Below, piece by piece: positions 6,418 through 8,283 of a DNA stretch of 8,283 nucleotides. The DNA is taken from assembly GCA_947177605.1 (NCBI GenBank), contig CAMWUX010000042.1, positions 1 through 8,283 of the forward strand, written 5' to 3'. The notes under the pieces were generated by a model. The model was not told where the DNA came from. It made no database searches and was given only the letters and a program-made list of their open reading frames with translations. The translations under genes were made by a program, and so were the position numbers. The stretch is from an uncultured Porphyromonadaceae bacterium. GTDB taxonomy: Bacteria; Bacteroidota; Bacteroidia; Bacteroidales; Muribaculaceae. Positions within the stretch are counted from its first letter, which is position 1; the number at the start of each line of letters is the position of its first letter.

Positions 6418-6993
6418 AGATGCAAGGTTTACCATACTGCTCGTTCGGGTTCTGATCGGAATGCTGTGTTGCGTAAAGCACCTTTCCGTGCCGTAGACAA
6501 TCCTCAATATAGCCAATGGCTCGGTTCGGGCTACTATTTTTGGGAAACCTTCAAGGATTTAGCTAAATGGTGGGGTGATGTCCACTATATACGCCGAGGA
6601 GAACACTATATCATTTTTTCTTCCACACTCAATTGTAGCAACCGCCATATGTTGGATTTGGTGGGGAATTCAGAGCAGATAAAGGATATACTCCTGATCA
6701 CTCGAGAGCTACAAGCTATGCGCGAATTCCAAGACACAGTATTTTCGGCTCAATTTATTATCAATTACATAGAAAAAATAGGCTTCAGATACAAAGCTAT
6801 CAGAGTGTATGGAGAAGAAAGTTGTTCAAGCGATAAAAATATCACGAAGAGCAAGTTATTTTTCAATAGTCGATCATACATAAATCTTTGCCCGGAAATT
6901 CAGGTATGCGTAAAAGATTTGAGGGTTATACAATTGCCTATGAAATTTGAATATTGTAGCGAAGATAATCCGAATAATACAATTATTGCTTGA
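6415..6993 (+). CDS. Putative ADP-ribosyltransferase-fold toxin of the TAC cassette (192 aa)
   Basis: This 192-aa protein starts at TTG 6415 and reads MRCKVYHTARSGSDRNAVL. The region VYHTA (residues 5-9) resembles the first ADP-ribosyltransferase motif with its catalytic-type His (H7). WLGSGYYFW (35-43) followed by DLAKWWG resembles the G..YF...(x)nA..W block that carries the NAD-binding Tyr in DUF3990-like and related toxins. The C-terminal half (LFFNSRSYINLCPEIQVCVKDLRVIQL, about 148-174) may hold the third motif residue, possibly E161 or Q163, but that is uncertain. A strong Shine-Dalgarno GGGGAGG (6398-6404) lies 10 bases before the TTG, and no in-frame ATG exists upstream of it in the open frame. 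The gene is the last of a three-gene operon ending in the hairpin at 7006-7051. The ADP-ribosylation activity is inferred from motifs and context. Confidence 0.6.
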   Translation: MRCKVYHTARSGSDRNAVLRKAPFRAVDNPQYSQWLGSGYYFWETFKDLAKWWGDVHYIRRGEHYIIFSSTLNCSNRHMLDLVGNSEQIKDILLITRELQAMREFQDTVFSAQFIINYIEKIGFRYKAIRVYGEESCSSDKNITKSKLFFNSRSYINLCPEIQVCVKDLRVIQLPMKFEYCSEDNPNNTIIA

Positions 6994-7005
6994 TTTCAAT
7001 TTAAT

Positions 7006-7051
7006 AAATATAGCGAGCGAGTGACCCAATACAGGCCACTCGCTTATATTT
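7006..7051 (+). terminator. Terminator hairpin at the end of the TAC cassette
   Basis: AAATATA (7006-7012) pairs with TATATTT (7045-7051), then a GCG bulge (7013-7015), then AGCGAGTG (7016-7023) with CACTCGCT (7037-7044), around a 13-base loop. The + strand continues with a short T-rich end (TATATTTTC), and the AT-rich base of the stem would also give a U tract. It begins 13 bases after the toxin stop. Confidence 0.7.
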
Positions 7052-7064
7052 TCGATTGGAGATC

Positions 7065-7190
7065 TTACTCCGGATCCTCTGATGATGCATCGATTTCATC
7101 TATGAGAGTGGCATATATTGGATGTAGTGTCAATTGCCTCGCAAAAACAACACCCCCGAAAGTCTGTCCGCTTTCGAGGGTGGCGCTGTC
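7065..7190 (-). pseudogene. Possible C-terminal coding remnant without a start
   Basis: On the - strand the frame from 7190 to the stop at 7065-7067 is open for 41 codons and ends RQLTLHPIYATLIDEIDAS-type sequence, which looks like a genuine protein end. It has no ATG, is preceded by an in-frame stop at 7191-7193, and its first third coincides with the terminator hairpin of the DUF5053 gene. It could be the tail of a broken small gene left downstream of DUF5053, or chance. I cannot name a family. Confidence 0.2.
7142..7182 (-). terminator. Rho-independent terminator of the DUF5053 gene
   Basis: Read on the - strand, CACCCTCGAAAG (7182-7171) pairs with CTTTCGGGGGTG (7162-7151), 12 bp including one T-G wobble, with an 8-base loop. 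TTGTTTTTG follows. On the + strand the same stem has a C-A mismatch and no T run, so termination is directed to the - strand. It lies about 20 bases after the DUF5053 stop. Confidence 0.85.
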
Positions 7191-7201
7191 TTAAGAAAAA
7201 T

Positions 7202-7603
7202 TTAATGAGTAAGTTGGACAGAAATTTGATGGATATTATTGCTGAGCTCGTTAAGCGAGTCGGACAATCTTTTTAGTTCCGCTTCCGTAAATGCTGCCGG
7301 TTTACCATTTACTATGGCATGATTTAACCGCTGATACAGCCATGTGCGGTCTTTATTAAAATAACGTTTGGCTATGTATGAGAGGTTCAGCGCTTCGGCA
7401 GCCTCTCCAAGTATTTCCTTGACATCCACATCCGGCCGCTTGCGCTTGTTGATCGCAGTGGTAAGATAAGCTCCGGCCTCTCGTCGTTCTTCCGGTGTCT
7501 TTGCCATCGCAAATGCTTGCGACATCAGTTCATCTGTTGCCTCTGCTGATAGTTCCGGCTGAGAGGCAATTGCGTCGAGCAATGATTTTAACTCTTCTTG
7601 CAT
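7202..7603 (-). CDS. DUF5053 family protein (133 aa)
   Basis: This 133-aa soluble helical protein reads MQEELKSLLDAIASQPELSA at its start. A helical N-terminal part (TPEERREAGAYLTTAINKRK) is followed by the DUF5053 core LNLSYIAKRYFNKDRTWLYQ (about residues 73-92), then RLNHAIVNGKPAAFTEAELK and a C-terminal helix. The combination (S/Y)IAKRYFxKxRxWLYQRLNxxxVNGKPAxFT is characteristic of this Bacteroidetes family, often found in prophages and other mobile elements; the function is unknown. The R-[FY]-F and WLYQRLN stretch looks like a helix-turn-helix type DNA-recognition region, so a regulatory role is plausible but unproven. It lies antisense to the cassette genes, downstream of the 57-aa gene, and ends before the terminator at 7142-7182. 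No promoter of its own is evident; readthrough from 7886-7917 is possible. Confidence 0.8.
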   Translation of the reverse strand: MQEELKSLLDAIASQPELSAEATDELMSQAFAMAKTPEERREAGAYLTTAINKRKRPDVDVKEILGEAAEALNLSYIAKRYFNKDRTWLYQRLNHAIVNGKPAAFTEAELKRLSDSLNELSNNIHQISVQLTH

Positions 7604-7621
7604 ATATAGATTTTCGTTTAT

Positions 7622-7635
7622 AGACTAAAAAGTCT
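7622..7635. repeat. Small perfect dyad upstream of DUF5053
   Basis: AGACT (7622-7626), AAAA, AGTCT (7631-7635) forms a 5-bp inverted repeat just upstream of the DUF5053 start on the - strand. It overlaps GTCTTAAG (7632-7639). It may be an operator or a small leader hairpin; there is no further evidence. Confidence 0.3.
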
Positions 7636-7654
7636 TAAGGAAGAAATGAATTAC

Positions 7655-7687
7655 TTAAAAGAGGTCTCCGGACTTTGCCGGAGACCT
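7655..7687 (-). terminator. Terminator hairpin after the 57-aa gene
   Basis: On the - strand AGGTCTCCGG (7687-7678) pairs with CCGGAGACCT (7671-7662), a perfect 10-bp stem with a 6-base loop, followed by CTTTTAA. It lies 4 bases after the stop of the 57-aa gene and 52 bases before the DUF5053 start. The short T run suggests that some transcripts may read into DUF5053. Confidence 0.8.
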
Positions 7688-7691
7688 GTTG

Positions 7692-7865
7692 TCACTCCTT
7701 TGTCAGCAAGATTGCGGCATATTCTTTAATAAGACGTTCCACAATCTCAAAGAAGTCCGACTCGGTCATCCACCCCTCTGAGAGGAGTCTCTGTTCATGT
7801 CGGAGATAGAACCTCAATTCGTTGAGAATTTCTATCCGGGCATTTAACCCTTTCAATGTACTCAT
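7692..7865 (-). CDS. Small hypothetical protein (57 aa) upstream of DUF5053
   Basis: On the - strand ATG (7865-7863) opens a 57-codon frame ending at TGA (7694-7692). The product reads MSTLKGLNARIEILNELRFY, then LRHEQRLLSEGWMTESDFFE and IVERLIKEYAAILLTKE. It is a charged, almost wholly helical protein with heptad-like leucines and isoleucines, no signal peptide and no membrane segment. It is supported by a purine stretch (GAAAGAGAC) before the ATG, a consensus promoter 21 bases further up and a perfect terminator right after the stop. I do not recognise the family. Small proteins of this kind are common near prophage regulatory genes in Bacteroidales. Its promoter is divergent from the promoter at 7963-7993, so the two could share control. 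Confidence 0.7.
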   Translation of the reverse strand: MSTLKGLNARIEILNELRFYLRHEQRLLSEGWMTESDFFEIVERLIKEYAAILLTKE

Positions 7866-7885
7866 GTCTCTTTCTTAAGACACTA

Positions 7886-7917
7886 CAAAATTAATAATCT
7901 TTTGCGTATTTTCCAAA
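7886..7917 (-). promoter_or_regulatory. Bacteroidetes-type promoter for the - strand genes
   Basis: On the - strand TTTG (7917-7914) is followed by 20 bases and TAATTTTG (7893-7886), an exact TAnnTTTG -7 element. Transcription should start near 7880, only about 15 bases before the ATG of the 57-aa gene. The start region coincides with CTTAAGAC (7874-7881), one of three copies of that 8-mer in the neighbourhood. Confidence 0.85.
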
Positions 7918-7962
7918 TTTCCTCAGGCCAAAATATCTTTTTGAGTATTTTTTTTGAAAAAT

Positions 7963-7993
7963 TTTGCCACCTCATATTTTTGTCTTAGCTTTG
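7963..7993 (+). promoter_or_regulatory. Divergent Bacteroidetes-type promoter for the right-hand gene
   Basis: TTTG (7963-7966), 19 bases, TAGCTTTG (7986-7993) matches the consensus with canonical spacing. Transcription should start near 8000, inside the first copy of the TGCTACAAAAACTGAT repeat, giving a leader of about 200 bases before the ATG at 8208. Confidence 0.85.
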
Positions 7994-7996
7994 CAG

Positions 7997-8012
7997 TGCT
8001 ACAAAAACTGAT
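7997..8012 (+). repeat. Leader repeat copy 1, TGCTACAAAAACTGAT
   Basis: This 16-base copy lies 3 bases after the -7 element, so at or just after the transcription start. It is identical to the first 16 bases of copy 3 (8187-8205) and complementary to copy 2 (8138-8156). Confidence 0.9.
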
Positions 8013-8094
8013 AGGCTATCTATCCCGCCGGGCTCGGTCAATGCTCGAAATATCTTTTACGGGCTTTTTTTATGCCTATGACATATCCAGCCAT

Positions 8095-8178
8095 AAACGG
8101 CTGCCATTCCGAAAAATAATGTGCTCGGCGACGAGATTGCATCAGTTTTTGTAGCAACGGAATTGGCAGCCGTTTTTT
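8095..8178 (+). terminator. Interlocked leader stem followed by a T run, candidate attenuator
   Basis: AAACGGCTGCC (8095-8105) pairs with GGCAGCCGTTT (8165-8175) and ATTCCG (8106-8111) with CGGAAT (8158-8163), a 17-bp stem with a single bulged T at 8164. The stem is closed over a 46-base loop and ends in TTTTTT (8173-8178). The loop contains repeat copy 2, so pairing of copy 2 with copy 3 would interlock with this stem. A short alternative stem CAGCC (8088-8092) with GGCTG (8099-8103) would also compete with it. The large loop is atypical of a plain terminator, so an attenuator-like switch is possible but unproven. Confidence 0.55.
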
Positions 8179-8205
8179 GTCTGCCCTGCTACAAAAACTG
8201 ATGCA
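8138..8205. repeat. Perfect 19-bp inverted repeat before the start codon (copies 2 and 3)
   Basis: TGCATCAGTTTTTGTAGCA (8138-8156) and TGCTACAAAAACTGATGCA (8187-8205) are exact complements separated by 30 bases. The right arm ends 2 bases before the ATG at 8208, so the hairpin in RNA would occlude the start region, and on DNA the pair could bind a dimeric or looping regulator. Confidence 0.9.
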
Positions 8206-8207
8206 AA

Positions 8208-8283
8208 ATGAAAAAACAAACCAAAACTATCTCCGGACGCAGATTCCGCGAGTTCATCAACCGCATGGGCGAAGAGATCACCG
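8208..8283 (+). CDS. N-terminal part of an unrecognised gene (3' truncated by the window)
   Basis: ATG 8208 opens a frame to the right edge with 25 complete codons visible, reading MKKQTKTISGRRFREFINRM and then GEEIT. The basic start and the RRFREFINRMGEE helix look like an authentic protein start. The composition is GC-richer than the leader before it. There is no Shine-Dalgarno, as usual in this group. It is preceded by a dedicated promoter (7963-7993) and a structured leader, so it is likely subject to specific control. Too little is visible to name it; phage regulatory or transposition protein are only guesses. Confidence 0.55.
   Translation, partial: MKKQTKTISGRRFREFINRMGEEIT

Noticed and set aside
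7954..8154. 66-codon + strand frame
   Set aside because: It runs through the promoter at 7963-7993, starts with TTG upstream of the transcription start, and ends in the repeat; it is better explained as leader sequence.
7997..8205. CRISPR array from the three repeat copies
   Set aside because: The copies are only three, one is inverted, and spacing is unequal; this is not a CRISPR arrangement.

Overview
The window looks like part of a prophage (or prophage-derived element) in a Bacteroidales bacterium. The three promoters I can place have the Bacteroidetes form, TTTG/TTGG, 19-20 bases, TAnnTTTG, with no sigma70-type boxes. Most genes lack a Shine-Dalgarno sequence. Several proteins belong to families typical of Bacteroidales phages: a portal protein, a DUF6712 protein and a DUF5053 protein. 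Species is not determinable from the window.

Region 1 (2-5580, + strand) is a compact, GC-rich virion module. It holds the end of a protein with a C-terminal membrane anchor, a 96-aa protein, the portal, a PLD-like protein, a DUF6712 protein, a 272-aa protein, two small proteins in head-tail completion positions, and a small two-helix membrane protein that could be a holin. Genes overlap or nearly abut, and the module ends at a strong intrinsic terminator (5550-5578). Terminase, capsid, tail tube and tape measure genes are not visible and may lie outside the window.

Region 2 (5581-7051, + strand) is visibly AT-richer. It has its own promoter, a dyad in the leader, three tightly packed genes and its own terminator. 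The genes are a 79-aa putative antitoxin, a SecB-like chaperone overlapping it (TGATG), and a 192-aa protein with ADP-ribosyltransferase-like N-terminal motifs that starts at TTG behind a strong Shine-Dalgarno sequence. This is the layout of a toxin-antitoxin-chaperone (TAC) system. It resembles the anti-phage CmdTAC concept (ADP-ribosyltransferase toxin, antitoxin, SecB-like chaperone) in a different gene order, carried as cargo at the end of a phage structural operon. It is the most interesting part of the window.

Region 3 (7065-7917, - strand) carries a DUF5053 gene and a 57-aa gene, each with a terminator hairpin, driven at least in part by a clear promoter at 7886-7917. A possible remnant of another coding frame lies at 7065-7190.

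Region 4 (7918-8283, + strand) has a divergent promoter and a leader of about 200 bases before a gene cut by the window edge. The leader contains three copies of TGCTACAAAAACTGAT (one inverted) and a 17-bp stem followed by six T residues that interlocks with one of the repeat pairings. It looks like an attenuator or a multi-site operator.
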